Below are positions 45,242 through 57,358 of a stretch of 64,000 bases of DNA, in pieces (positions within the stretch are counted from its first letter, which is position 1; every line of letters begins with the position of its first letter). Made by a program: the position numbers and the translations under genes. The notes below the pieces were generated by a model. That model ran no database searches and was not told the origin of the DNA. It saw only the letters and a list, made by a program, of their open reading frames with translations. The stretch is from positions 4,333,538 to 4,397,537 of the forward strand of contig NC_087084.1 in NCBI RefSeq assembly GCF_026151205.1. Reading direction: 5' to 3'. The stretch comes from Bolinopsis microptera (taxonomy: Eukaryota; Ctenophora; Tentaculata; Lobata; Bolinopsidae).

Positions 45242-46828
45242 TCACTTAACACGAAAAGAAAACTGACATAATAAATTTCTATACTGGCGCCGCAGGGGCA
45301 GATATCCTCTCTTTAGTCCTAGAGAAAGTAGAATGCAGTGAACCCAACACTCAGATAGCACGGATTGACCAGACAAATTAAAGTGAAGGCCATCTCGTGC
45401 CAGGTGTGAGGTGCCAAATTTCAAGTTATCAAACAGTTTGAAGTTAGAAGTATGAACTGAAAGTTCGAACAATGTCATGTTCAGCTGGTCGATAGATTTG
45501 TTCATGTTGTTGAATCTGTCGGCGCTCATGTTGAGAGGTGAAATTGAATCAAAAATGAACTTAGTGTTTTTATATTGATTCACTGAGCGTTCAACAAAGT
45601 TGTGTAGAGTCGAGGGGTGAACGCGGTGTTTTCTGAGGTCGTTGATGCCCGCAGAGAGGAGAACAACATCAGCCTGCTCAATGGATCTGCAGTGCTGGTG
45701 TAGATCCCGCAGATGAAAGAGATCCTCTCTGAAGGCAACAACTGGCTCATGCAATGTGGAACAATCAAACGACTTATTCTTCGAATCTGAAAGAATCAAC
45801 ACCCTTTTAGGCCGAGCATGACTAGAATTACCCCTCTGGTATGGTGCTGATGCATGGCGAAGGACCCTGCAGGTAATGCTAATTCTAGTGCCAGAGAAAT
45901 CTTGTTCCTTGACCCGGGGTACACTGTGGTCAAACACATCCTGGCTAGCCCGAGTCATCGTGTACATTGACCCATGTTCTGGGGTCAGGGAGAACCGCTT
46001 ATAGCTACCAGGTGGTTTTATTCTGAACACTACGGGGCGAGGGGCACCCAGCGTGATGGTTAGAATGGTGCTTTCTGGGTCTATTGATGGCTCGTTATCA
46101 CTGTGTGGCGGGATGTGTGAGATATGGTTATCATATTTGGTCACGAGGAAACTGTTGAACGGTTTGGCCTGGTCAGGGAATAGGGAGTTCAAATGATCAA
46201 CAATATTCGCCAGATAAGTGTTGGTGCTGATTTCACGTGCCACATGGCGGCCTCCAGCATACTCATAAGGCATGTTCCCATAGTGGGCAACTTTCCTATT
46301 TCCAAAATTGCGGTCATATGTTGTGTTGTTGTCCAAATGCGCAGCTTGAAACTGTTTAAATAAATTTTCTGCATAAAGTGTATAAGGCATGATACCTTCA
46401 GGCTCCAGGTTACTAGTACTGCGAGTTGTTGAGGATGGTGTAGGTAGGATGGCAGGAGTCGGCAGGAGGGGGACGTCACGGGCTGCAGGAGCTGCTGGCT
46501 GTTGTAGGTCTTTAACGAGCGTCTGGGCACGGACTACGTTCTCCTTCAGCTGCTCCAGTTGTTTGTTTGCTTCCGACACGTGCCTCGCAAAATTAGAGGT
46601 TAATTTGTTGAGATCGTGTGTTAAGTCGGTGCTGTCTTCTATGACTACTTGTTTAAAATGTTCAGTAAGCGAGTTACTTTTACGTATTTTGCCTCGAGCT
46701 TTGATGAACTTCTCATTACAAGTTCTTTCGAGTTCAAGTGTCATTTGATCTTCCGAGAGCTGATCAACAAGGTCAAGGCAGAGTTGTGGGCAAAACAAGA
46801 AAATGAAAATTAATGTAATAAGATACAT
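45242..46828 (-). CDS. LINE 3 ORF1: AlkB-type 2OG-Fe(II) dioxygenase fused to SGNH esterase
   Basis: 528-residue frame. Residues about 14-110 are helical and charged (coiled-coil-like), 111-145 Pro/Ala-rich. About 147-325 is AlkB-like: HYGNMPYEY lid-type motif (182-190), YDN (232-234), PHSD with iron ligands H242 and D244, distal ligand H301 in DHSVPR, and RISITCR (R315, R321) matching the AlkB 2-oxoglutarate-binding signature. About 340-500 is SGNH: LSDSKNKS (S349), SAGIND (392-397), DGLH (D479, H482). AlkB enzymes remove alkyl groups from nucleic acids; in a LINE the likely substrate is element RNA or cDNA (inference). The first 13 residues (to about 46790) come from a rearranged flank, not from the true N-terminus, which lies in the copy at 47684-47845. 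Confidence 0.85.
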   Translation of the reverse strand: MYLITLIFIFLFCPQLCLDLVDQLSEDQMTLELERTCNEKFIKARGKIRKSNSLTEHFKQVVIEDSTDLTHDLNKLTSNFARHVSEANKQLEQLKENVVRAQTLVKDLQQPAAPAARDVPLLPTPAILPTPSSTTRSTSNLEPEGIMPYTLYAENLFKQFQAAHLDNNTTYDRNFGNRKVAHYGNMPYEYAGGRHVAREISTNTYLANIVDHLNSLFPDQAKPFNSFLVTKYDNHISHIPPHSDNEPSIDPESTILTITLGAPRPVVFRIKPPGSYKRFSLTPEHGSMYTMTRASQDVFDHSVPRVKEQDFSGTRISITCRVLRHASAPYQRGNSSHARPKRVLILSDSKNKSFDCSTLHEPVVAFREDLFHLRDLHQHCRSIEQADVVLLSAGINDLRKHRVHPSTLHNFVERSVNQYKNTKFIFDSISPLNMSADRFNNMNKSIDQLNMTLFELSVHTSNFKLFDNLKFGTSHLARDGLHFNLSGQSVLSECWVHCILLSLGLKRGYLPLRRQYRNLLCQFSFRVK

Positions 46829-47224
46829 TTGATTATGGCACAGTCAATCTGTCTCAGTTACTAACCATACCAAGAAGACGATGAGCCGGCCAAAATGATA
46901 AATGTTCAGACCAAACGGACGAAATAATCAAACATCTAGAGATCTAGATTCTAGAGCTCATGAATTCTAATGAGAGCAGTAGGGGTGTCAGTCAGCTGAT
47001 AATAGAACTATTTTATGATATCATTCCCATATGAGGAGGTAATAATGGGTAATTATATCACACCGGGATCAATAAGTCTTATATCTGACAATGTCTTGTC
47101 CTTTGTTCATATTGAAATGAAGCAGTCCCGTGTTATAAATAGAGGTATTATACTGAGTACCGGTATCTTGGCCATCATTAAATCTTTTCGAAGTACGGAA
47201 ATTTGTAAGAGAATGGAATCTAAT

Positions 47225-47845
47225 TTATTTTGTACCCAGTGGAGATTTAAAAAATAAATTTTCTGCATAAAGTGTATAAGGCATGATACCTTCAGGCTCC
47301 AGGTTACTAGTACTGCGAGTTGTTGAGGATGGTGTAGGTAGGATGGCAGGAGTCGGCAGGAGGGGGACGTCACGGGCTGCAGGAGCTGCTGGCTGTTGTA
47401 GGTCTTTAACGAGCGTCTGGGCACGGACTACGTTCTCCTTCAGCTGCTCCAGTTGTTTGTTTGCTTCCGACACGTGCCTCGCAAAATTAGAGGTTAATTT
47501 GTTGAGATCGTGTGTTAAGTCGGTGCTGTCTTCTATGACTACTTGTTTAAAATGTTCAGTAAGCGAGTTACTTTTACGTATTTTGCCTCGAGCTTTGATG
47601 AACTTCTCATTACAAGTTCTTTCGAGTTCAAGTGTCATTTGATCTTCCGAGAGCTGATCAACAAGGTCAAGGCAGAGTTGTGGACTAAATGACTTCATGG
47701 TAGTTTGAGTGCCCCTATCTACCGTACCTGTGTAAAGGGGGTCTGCCAGGTAGCCCTTAGAGTCTGCGGTAGCGGTGGGCGTGCCGCTACCTGGCAGCCC
47801 GAGAGTCCGTTGAGAAGAAGTTGGAGTGTTTGTAGTGGTATCCAT
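47225..47845 (-). pseudogene. LINE 3 ORF1 N-terminal half, separated by duplication
   Basis: Starts at 47845 and supplies a 52-residue Thr/Ser/Gly-rich N-terminus absent from the main ORF1, then repeats its helical and Pro-rich region up to ENLF before running into unrelated sequence (stop at 47225). Where they overlap the two copies appear identical. It shows what the native ORF1 start looked like. It lacks the AlkB and SGNH domains. Confidence 0.8.
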
Positions 47846-47947
47846 GGTCAGTCAGCAAGGAATAATTCGCGTCGCACAGTCGGTCTTCTTATCAGTTTTA
47901 ATCCATTAGCGAATTTAAACAAACGTATTTAAAAATTGCAAATGAGT

Positions 47948-48147
47948 ATCCTGAATACGAACATTGCAGAGTAACGGCCCTGTGAGGGAGTGAGATGGTC
48001 CTGAATACGAACATTGCAGAGTAACGGCCCTGTGAAGGAGTGAGATGGTCCTGAATACGAACATTGCAGAGTAACGGCCCTGTGAAGGAGTGAGATGGTC
48101 CTGAATACGAACATTGCAGAGTAACGGCCCTGTGAAGGAGTGAGATG
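47948..48147. repeat. 50-bp satellite, 4 copies, 5' side of LINE 3
   Basis: Four units identical in sequence and orientation to those at 39815-40876. The array starts at TCCTGAATACG directly after the LINE 5' leader and ends at GAGTGAGATGAG. Confidence 0.95.
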
Positions 48148-48879
48148 AGTGAACTAATGAATTGTGCTATTAGTGACTTGACAAATGTGGAGTTAACCAC
48201 TGTTAGGATGATTGCAAGTAAGGTAGCGGTGTTATATTATACCTGTCCCCTATAATAATGATATACTGCAGCTAGTTATTATGTTAATTATAAATTCAGC
48301 TGTCATAATGTGAGTTATGATTTGCCAGTTTGCCACTGTGAGGAGGCTGGTATTGAGCAATTCTCACTGGCCAATGTGTGTATGTGCTCCTTCAGCAAGA
48401 TGATTGTTGAGGGCAAAACAAGAAAATGAAAATTAATGTAATAAGATACATTTGATTATGGCACAGTCAATCTGTCTCAGTTACTAACCATACCAAGAAG
48501 ACGATGAGCCGGCCAAAATGATAAATGTTCAGACCAAACGGACGAAATAATCAAACATCTAGAGATCTAGATTCTAGAGCTGATGAATTCTAATGAGAGC
48601 AGTAGGGGTGTCAGTCAGCTGATAATAGAACTATTTTATGATATCATTCCCATATGAGGAGGTAATAATGGGTAATTATATCACACCGGGATCAATAAGT
48701 CTTATATCTGACAATGTCTTGTCCTTTGTTCATATTGAAATGAAGCAGTCCCGTGTTATAAATAGAGGTATTATACTGAGTACCGGTATCTTGGCCATCA
48801 TTAAATCTTTTCGAAATACGGAAATTTGTAAGAGAATGGAATCTAATTTATTTTGTACCCAGTGGAGATTTAAAAAACA

Positions 48880-50150
48880 AAAACTTTAAAATTGCTATAA
48901 TATTATACATATGAAACGGAATCAAGTCAGTCCGCTATTGCCTTATCAAAATGAAATGCAAATTGTAAAAGCAAAAAGATTTACACTGGCGCTGCATCGA
49001 TCCCTCACACTGCACCTTTACAATTCAGCTCATTACATTAATTTCAGCATGAACCTTATATATCTAATCTACACTTGGGGTCTATCATCCACAATACCGT
49101 ACCACCATGAAGCATTCCTTCCTTATACGCGATGGTATTTTAACACGAGTTTTTAATCAACTTTTAGTAAGTCAGCGTTTTGACAGCGATAATATGTTTT
49201 ACCATTATATTTGTACCTGCAGAATTTCTACGTTGTCTTGGAGCACCTCTGGTTCGGGTTCTGGTGGTATTCGCAGGCCTGGTGGCTACTTCCTTCGTCT
49301 CCATGCCTTTGAGTTGGCGATTTGTATTAATTGTGTATGATCTGACCTTCGAGGTTAATCCAAAAGTTAGAAATATCTTATTAATCTCCATGGAGATCGT
49401 TGATTATTCAAGAGCTTCATGCATTTATTTAAATCGAATCAACCCTACTTGATTCAGATCAAAATATATTAATTATGGAAATTCAACACTATAAATGAAG
49501 AGGAAACTAGATCATCAAGACAATCTAGATCTCCTATCTACGATTATACCACATCTTAAGTCTAAAACAAGCGATAGCACATTCCACGCTTAATAACCTA
49601 AACCAAACAACCACGCTCGGGAAAGATAACCCAAGCGGGAAAGAAGTGATGATCATCTTTACAGAAGAGAAGAAAAATAGGCCAAATAAGCTAATCGACA
49701 GCTGCGCTCAGAACATAAACGATATGATCTGAATTAAAAGATGTCAACATTAACCCTGACAATGTGTATGTAATCGGCAATTTGAGCACCGCGTGCTAGG
49801 AACAGCCCGCCAGTATCCTGTCTGGACACTGGTCACGTGACCAATCAGCCCACGTGGCCAATCAGCCGGATTTAAACATGTGTAGTTCTACTGGACAAGT
49901 GCTTGGTTATTTAGGAGTAAACACGTGTGGAAGGAGTGAGGTCAATTAGCAGAAGGGAGGGTTAATGGAGTCATGATCACACCAGGAGTAGGATAATTCA
50001 TCTTCCTACAGGGTGGCAAGGAGGAGTAACAACTGTGAGCACTCGGCAAGGAGGAGTAACAACTGTGAGCACCTTAGGTTCATTTTAGCCAACTTTACGT
50101 CAGGGCGTACGTGTTTCCCTTCTCTTTGATATGATATCGTGCTGTTTAAC
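48880..50150. other. Interval without supported gene
   Basis: A GC-richer block at 49217-49335 preceded by a good acceptor (TTGTACCTGCAG) might be an exon, but no frame in it matches a family I know. A 30-bp unit (GGCAAGGAGGAGTAACAACT plus GTGAGCACT) is present twice at 50014-50075. Confidence 0.35.
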
Positions 50151-50154
50151 TGGA

Positions 50155-50465
50155 ATTAGGTCTAACCGAGCACTGATCTAGAGTCGGCTAAAAACCGGTC
50201 TGTAGCCGCCTAAGAGTCGGTCGAGATCAGCCGAACTATAGCCACCTAAGAGTCAGTCTAGAGCCGAGCTATAGTCGGCTAAGAACCGGTCGAGAGCCGA
50301 ACTATAGCCACCTAAGAGTCAGTCTAGAGCCGAACTATAGTCGGCTAAGAACCGATCTATAGTCGGCTAAGAACCGGTCTAGAGTCGACTAAGAGCCGAT
50401 CTATAGATTCGGCTAAAAGAGCCGGGTTATGACCGATTTACACCGACTAAGAGTTGGCAGTGAAT
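50155..50465. repeat. Degenerate 33-bp repeat (AGTCGGCTAAGAACCGGTC type)
   Basis: About nine diverged units with alternating TATAGTCGGCTAAGAACCGG and TATAGCCACCTAAGAGTCAG forms. CCGGTC/GAGCCG motifs make it locally self-complementary. Sequence from 50465 to 51160 shows no feature. Confidence 0.75.
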
Positions 50466-51439
50466 ATATTATTCAAACCAGCTGCTTACCATCTTTAAAA
50501 ACAGCTCATGTATATTATATATGTATGTAGTAAGCTAATCCTTTTTAAGAAACAACTCTTAGAAGTGCCGGAGTCATGTGAACACCACGCGTGTTATGTG
50601 AACACGTGGTATCAGGATTATAAAGGAGTTGACTAAACTTAATTGTAGAGAAGTAGGACGACCCAATCTTACAAACGGTTAGGAAAACTAAAAACACAAC
50701 AAGTCGGAAGAAATAAATGTAAAATTAATATTTTCACTGGATAAGCTGAACCATCCCGGAAGTTAAGTGAAATTAATGACGGAATGATAAGAAGACACGT
50801 ATATTATATAACGAGAGTAAAACTAAGAGAGTAAAATTAACGTGATGCATGTAACTGTGTGGGGAGCAGGGTAGAAGGAGGTGGTGAGGTTTGTTTAACC
50901 CGGCCCCTGCTACCTGGATAGTAATCTAATTCTACTTACGATAGACACGTATTAAATTCCACTGATCTAACCATCTCAAACCGTTATAAAACTACCTAAT
51001 AGACCGATATTTAATGTTAGTATTACGTTACTAGTGTATTTTGTGTTAGAAAATAGACAGTGCATTTATGTTGATGTTATGTATTGTGAGTTACGTGATA
51101 TGAGTAGTTTCTGTTGAGTGGTATGACGAATGCGGTAAATAATTTGATAATAATGGCTCTTTTAAAGCCCCCTCCCGGGTTGCAACATTGCCATGTTACG
51201 CAAATAATTGCCGCGCTAACGAAATATTTGCCATCTTAGCAAAATATGCGCCGTGTTATGATGTATTTGCCAGGCTGCGCGTGATGATGCAAATATTTCA
51301 TAAGGAGGCGAATTTTACGTTAGGAAAATGCGCATTCTTAGCAAAATATTTGCCAAACGGTCAGACGCGCGCTGCACGCTCCTTTTTAGTTTGTTTACGC
51401 GAGAATGAAATCTTCGCATTCTTAGCAAAATATTCGCCT

Positions 51440-51700
51440 CCTTATAATTTATTTGCGCGAGAGTTAAATCTACGCTTTCTTAGCAAAATATTCGCCACCT
51501 TATAATTTATTTGCGCGAGAGTTAAATCTACGCTTTCTTAGCAAAATATTCGCCACCTTATAATTTATTTGCGGGAGAGTTAAATCTACGCTTTCTAAGC
51601 ATAATATTTGCCGCCTTATAATTTATTTGCGGGATCAGAGTCAAATCTAGCTACGCTTTCTTAGAAAAATCTTTGCCACCTTATATTTTACATAACTTCA
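51440..51700. repeat. 58-bp tandem repeat in left arm (mirrored at 58255-58515)
   Basis: Four units of CTTATAATTTATTTGCGCGA followed by GAGTTAAATCTACGCTTTCT at 58-bp spacing, the last diverged. AGCAAAATATTYGCC motifs recur through the whole arm. A 105-codon frame crosses it in both arms, but it reads the repeat and matches nothing known. Confidence 0.85.
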
Positions 51701-52729
51701 TTTGTGATAGGAATTAGGATCATATGCTGCTTACGACTCTGCAGTGGATCACATACTGTAGGTATACGTGGATTGAACTGACCCGAAGGAATTATGATCA
51801 GTGGATCGAAATACATAACGTGACCGACGAATCGCGTCCACAAGATCACTTCGAAATAAGTAACGTGAACCGGCCTGACGAATCACTTGATGAGTTTATG
51901 ATCCAAAAGAAGGATAGAATCTGACCTGAACTTGGAAATAAGATAGGATATTGTGTCGCACTGAATATAATAGAGTACGCTACCTGGATTGTAGTGCGAC
52001 ACATACTGTAGTCAGTGTAGTGCGAAAGATTACTTTTATAGTGTTAGCAGTTAAAATTCTAAACTTCATCCCGTTTCAAATATCAAACCACAGTACGAAT
52101 TATTGCACTAATGCCGGTTATAATGAGGTCTAAAACACACGCTCAAAGTTAAAGTGTGTTTATATTTACCAATTAAACTTTAGTTGATGTTAACTTGTTA
52201 ATTATAACTGTGTACGAGTACGACTACCTACCTACCTAACAGTAACCGCTTCGATTTGTTTAACAAAACATCATTTTCCGAACTAGAGTGCGGTACCTAT
52301 GACTTAGACTTTACTCCGCTAGAAACAACAAAATTTAAACAATTGGACAGTAGCGAATCTACCTAGCGAACTTTAGTGTTAGAACTTAGCGGTGACCGAC
52401 AACTAGGAACCTCTCATTCCGGCCTCCCACAGCTAGGTATCACATGACATGGCCCAATCAGTGACGTATCATTTGTGATGTGATCCATATTATTCACATG
52501 ACAGTTTAGTAAGTAGTTGTGTCTGAGAAGTGTTTGAGCTCTCGGCATGTGTTCACATAACGGACGTGAGCCAGGTCCAAAAGGGGCTGGTTCTCGTATC
52601 CAAGGATGTGAGCCGAGCATGCACTGAAGCGGAAAGCTGCTGAACAGCCCAAGGCAGTAGAGCCAAGGCGTCCGGATCTGCACAGCACTCTGAAGCGAAG
52701 ACCTCAGAAGAATTCCTCCTTCCTTCTAC

Positions 52730-52936
52730 ATGCACCTCCACGAGACGGGCCCTTTGTTATCTTCGGCGGGAAGACAGATCGGAATGTACGAGTCGTTGCC
52801 TTCTTTACAGCCCGGAACCTTGCTACGCTGGCATGGTAGCAACTGGATTGCAGACGGCACGTTTTACGTCGCCCCGAATATATTCACCCAGAGCTATACG
52901 ATTCATGCTGTTATTGACCAGAAATTTTTGCTGTGA
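52730..52936 (+). pseudogene. MULE-transposase-like fragment, left arm
   Basis: 68-codon frame ending NWIADGTFYVAPNIFTQSYT then IHAV. The DGTF-x3-P-x2-F-x-Q-x-YTIHA pattern is the start of the MULE transposase catalytic domain as I know it from animal elements; the D of DGTF would be the first catalytic Asp. Nothing downstream continues the domain: the frame stops after QKFLL. Confidence 0.6.
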
Positions 52937-53924
52937 AATCAGTGGATACCTGAAGATTGAGAGATGGACGCCTCGAGATTGTTCTACAAGGGCCCCCGAC
53001 TGTTTAAACCAACAAACTTTTTGTGAATTACCTAAGTTATGTTTGTAAACAGTAAAATAACTAATTCGTCAATCATGGATATGCAGATGATCCATTTTCT
53101 CTCAAAACTTAAAACTCCGTAATATTTTAAATCGATTTACTCGCGCATTCTTGGAAAAATAATTGCCAAACAGTTTTACGCGCGTTGCACGCCCCTTTTT
53201 GGTTTGTTTACGCGAGAATGCAATCTTCGCATTATTAGCAAAATATTCGCATCCTTATAATTATTTGCGCGACGCAAATAAATCTTCGCTTCCTTAGGGA
53301 AATATTCGCCACCTTATAATTTATTTGCGAGAGGATTCAATTTGTGTTTTTTATGTTCGCGCAGTTCTTAGCAAAATATTTATCTGAACGAAAGCTCAAA
53401 ATTTACCGAGAAATTGACCGTCTAATTAATCTATTTTGATGACTGTTTCTGACCTCAAAATTTATGTTTTATAGTTAATACGAGCAACAAGCAACGCCAA
53501 CATGTAGGTATATTGTATTGATTCTTCGGTTCTACAGCTCTTGACCTAGGGCTGAAACCGTAAGATCGAGGCAATCCTCATCTCAACTGATCGAACTTGA
53601 TCGGAGAGCAGAGTACGACAAAACACAGCAGGTACCTAAGCAATTCATTTTTGTGACTGTTCCTCACCTGTACAACGTTGCACGAGAAATCGATTTAAAT
53701 TGGTTTTACAGCCCTAATCATGACCTACGGAGTTGAACTTAAGCTGAGACCGAAAGATCGAGGCAATCCTCACCTTCAATGATCGAACAGGTACTACTAA
53801 CATCGATCACGTGATATGACCGTAAGTTGACCCGAACTAAAGTCAACTACCTTCTGAACACGCACTAAAGTCCACCAGGGAAATATATTGAAAAATATAT
53901 TTTGTCAAACTCGAAGAAAACTTC

Positions 53925-54745
53925 TTGTGAATTACCTAAGTTATGTTTGTAAACAGTAAAATAACCAATTCGTCAATCATGGATATTGGATATGCAAATG
54001 ATCCAGTTTCTCTCTAAACTTAAAACTTCGTGATATTTCAATCGATTTTACTCGAATTCTTTAAAAAATATTTGCCTAATAACGGTCTGACGCGCGTTGC
54101 ACGCTCCTTTTTAGTTTGTTTACACGAGAATGAAATCTTCGCATTGTTAGCAAAATATTCGCCTCCTTATAATTTATTTGCGCGAGAGTTAAATCTACGC
54201 TTTCTTAGCAATATATTCGCCTCCTTATGATTTATTCGCGCGAGGATTGAATATGCGCGTTTTTAAGTTCTTACTTCTTAGCAAAATATTTATTTGAACG
54301 AAAACTCAAAATTTACCGAGAAATCGACCTTTTTATTAACTCATTTTGATGACTGTTTCTGATCAGAAATTGCACGAAAAATCGATTTAACTAGGTTTCA
54401 GAACCTATAAACAATTCTTTATCCGTCAAAATTGATTTTTTATAGTTAATACGAGCAACAAGCAACATATATTTTGATCCTATTATATGGTTCTACTCAT
54501 GGTATGACCTAGGGAGTTAAGCTGAAACCGAAAGATCGAGGCGATCGAACAAGTAGGTACTAACACAATTTTCAGATAGAAATGTTCGTTGCAATATTAT
54601 TTTTATTGCAGCTTTGCAACTTGAGCGAAGTAAAGAACAAAGTACGAAAAAACACAGCAGGCAAGCAACTCATTTTGGTGACTATTCCTCATTTAACTGC
54701 TAACGTTGCACGAGAAATCGATTTTAGTTGGTTTTAAAGCCCAAT
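53925..54745 (+). repeat. Direct copy of inner arm sequence in the spacer
   Basis: Diverged repeat of about 53018-53740 (shared GAATTACCTAAGTTATGTTT and GAAACCGAAAGATCGAGGC). It preserves a stretch that the left arm has lost but the right arm keeps, so it records an older arm version. Confidence 0.75.
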
Positions 54746-54769
54746 AACGCTTTTACGCTTCATTAGAGA

Positions 54770-56245
<1,476 letters not shown>

Positions 56246-57175
56246 AGCATTAGTACCTGTTCGATCATTGAAGGTGAGGATTGCCTCGATCTTTCGGTCT
56301 CAGCTTAAGTTCAACTCCGTAGGTCATGATTAAGTGATTAGGGCTGTAAAACCAATTTAAATCGATTTCTCGTGCAACGTTGTACAGGTGAGGAACAGTC
56401 ACAAAAATTAATTGCTTACCTGCTGTGTTTTGTCGTACTCTGCTCTCCGATCAAGTTCGATCAGTTGAGGTGAGGATTGCCTCGATCTTACGGTTTCAGC
56501 CCTAGGTCAAGAGCTGTAGAACCGAAGGATCAATACAATATACCTACATGTTGGCGTTGCTTGTTGCTCGTATTAACTATAAAACATAAATTTTGAGGAA
56601 CAAGGATTTGTTTATAGGTTCTGAAACCTAGTTAAATCGATTTTTTGTGCAATTTTAGGTCAGAAACAGTCATCAAAATAGATTAATTAGACGGTCAATT
56701 TCTCGGTAAATTTTGAGCTTTCGTTCAGATAAATATTTTGCTAAGAACTGCGCGAACATAAAAAACACAAATTGAATCCTCTCGCAAATAAATTATAAGG
56801 TGGCGAATATTTCCCTAAGGAAGCGAAGATTTATTTGCGTCGCGCAAATAATTATAAGGATGCGAATATTTTGCTAATAATGCGAAGATTGCATTCTCGC
56901 GTAAACAAACCAAAAAGGGGCGTGCAACGCGCGTCAAACTGTTTGGCAATTATTTTTCCAAGAATGCGCGAGTAAATCGATTTAAAATATTACGGAGTTT
57001 TAAGTTTAGAGAGAAACTGGATCATCTGCATATCCATGATTGACGAATTAGTTATTTTACTGTTTACAAACATAACTTAGGTAATTCACAAAAAGTTTGT
57101 TGGTTTAAACAGTCGGGGGCCCTTGTAGAACAATCTCGAGGCGTCCATCTCTCAATCTTCAGGTATCCACTGATT

Positions 57176-57358
57176 TCACAGCAAAAATTTCTGGTCAATA
57201 ACAGCATGAATCGTATAGCTCTGGGTGAATATATTCGGGGCGACGTAAAACGTGCCGTCTGCAATCCAGTTGCTACCATGCCAGCGTAGCAAGGTTCCGG
57301 GCTGTAGAGAAGGCAACGACTCGTACATTCCGATCTGTCTTCCCGCCGAAGATAACAA
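57176..57358 (-). pseudogene. MULE-transposase-like fragment, right arm
   Basis: Inverted copy of the left-arm fragment. A 4-5 bp insertion near 57365 changes the upstream frame, so its start differs, but the DGTF...YTIHAV block is identical. Confidence 0.6.

Larger units (their letters stand above)
40877..47947 (-). mobile_element. LINE 3: AlkB-SGNH ORF1 plus intact EN-RT ORF2, inserted in 50-bp satellite
   Basis: Minus-strand non-LTR element. Order 5' to 3': N-terminal ORF1 piece (47252-47845), a duplication junction, main ORF1 (45242-46788), a 412-bp gap, ORF2 (41239-44829), and a 3' region to about 40877 ending in ATTGATAAAAA. Satellite units sit directly against both ends (TGGTCC at the 3' side, TCCTGAATACG at the 5' side), so it seems to have inserted into the array, perhaps with a TCC overlap. 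The RT resembles the CR1/Jockey supergroup; no RNase H follows it. Confidence 0.8.
46360..48879. repeat. P-Q-P-R-Q segmental duplication across the LINE 3 5' end
   Basis: P (ORF1 part) occurs at 46360-46789 and 47254-47683 (offset 894). Q (flank) occurs at 46790-47251 and 48412-48879 (offset 1623). R (47684-48411), present once, holds the LINE 5' end, four satellite units and flank. The Q copies differ at a few bases (for example CTCATGAATTC and CTGATGAATTC); the P copies look identical. A duplication of P-R-Q followed by loss of one R explains the order. Confidence 0.85.

Noticed and set aside
47684-48411. Segment R considered as an intron absent from the first copy
   Set aside because: Its edges lack GT-AG in the ORF1 sense and it contains the element's own start and satellite, so a deletion fits better.
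49180-49452. Possible exon near 49217-49335 after a good splice acceptor
   Set aside because: Slightly GC-richer, but no frame matches a family and no matching donor or partner exon was found.
51188-51505. 105-codon frame at the outer end of each foldback arm (also 58449-58766)
   Set aside because: It translates the AGCAAAATATTYGCC repeat; conserved only because the arms are duplicates.
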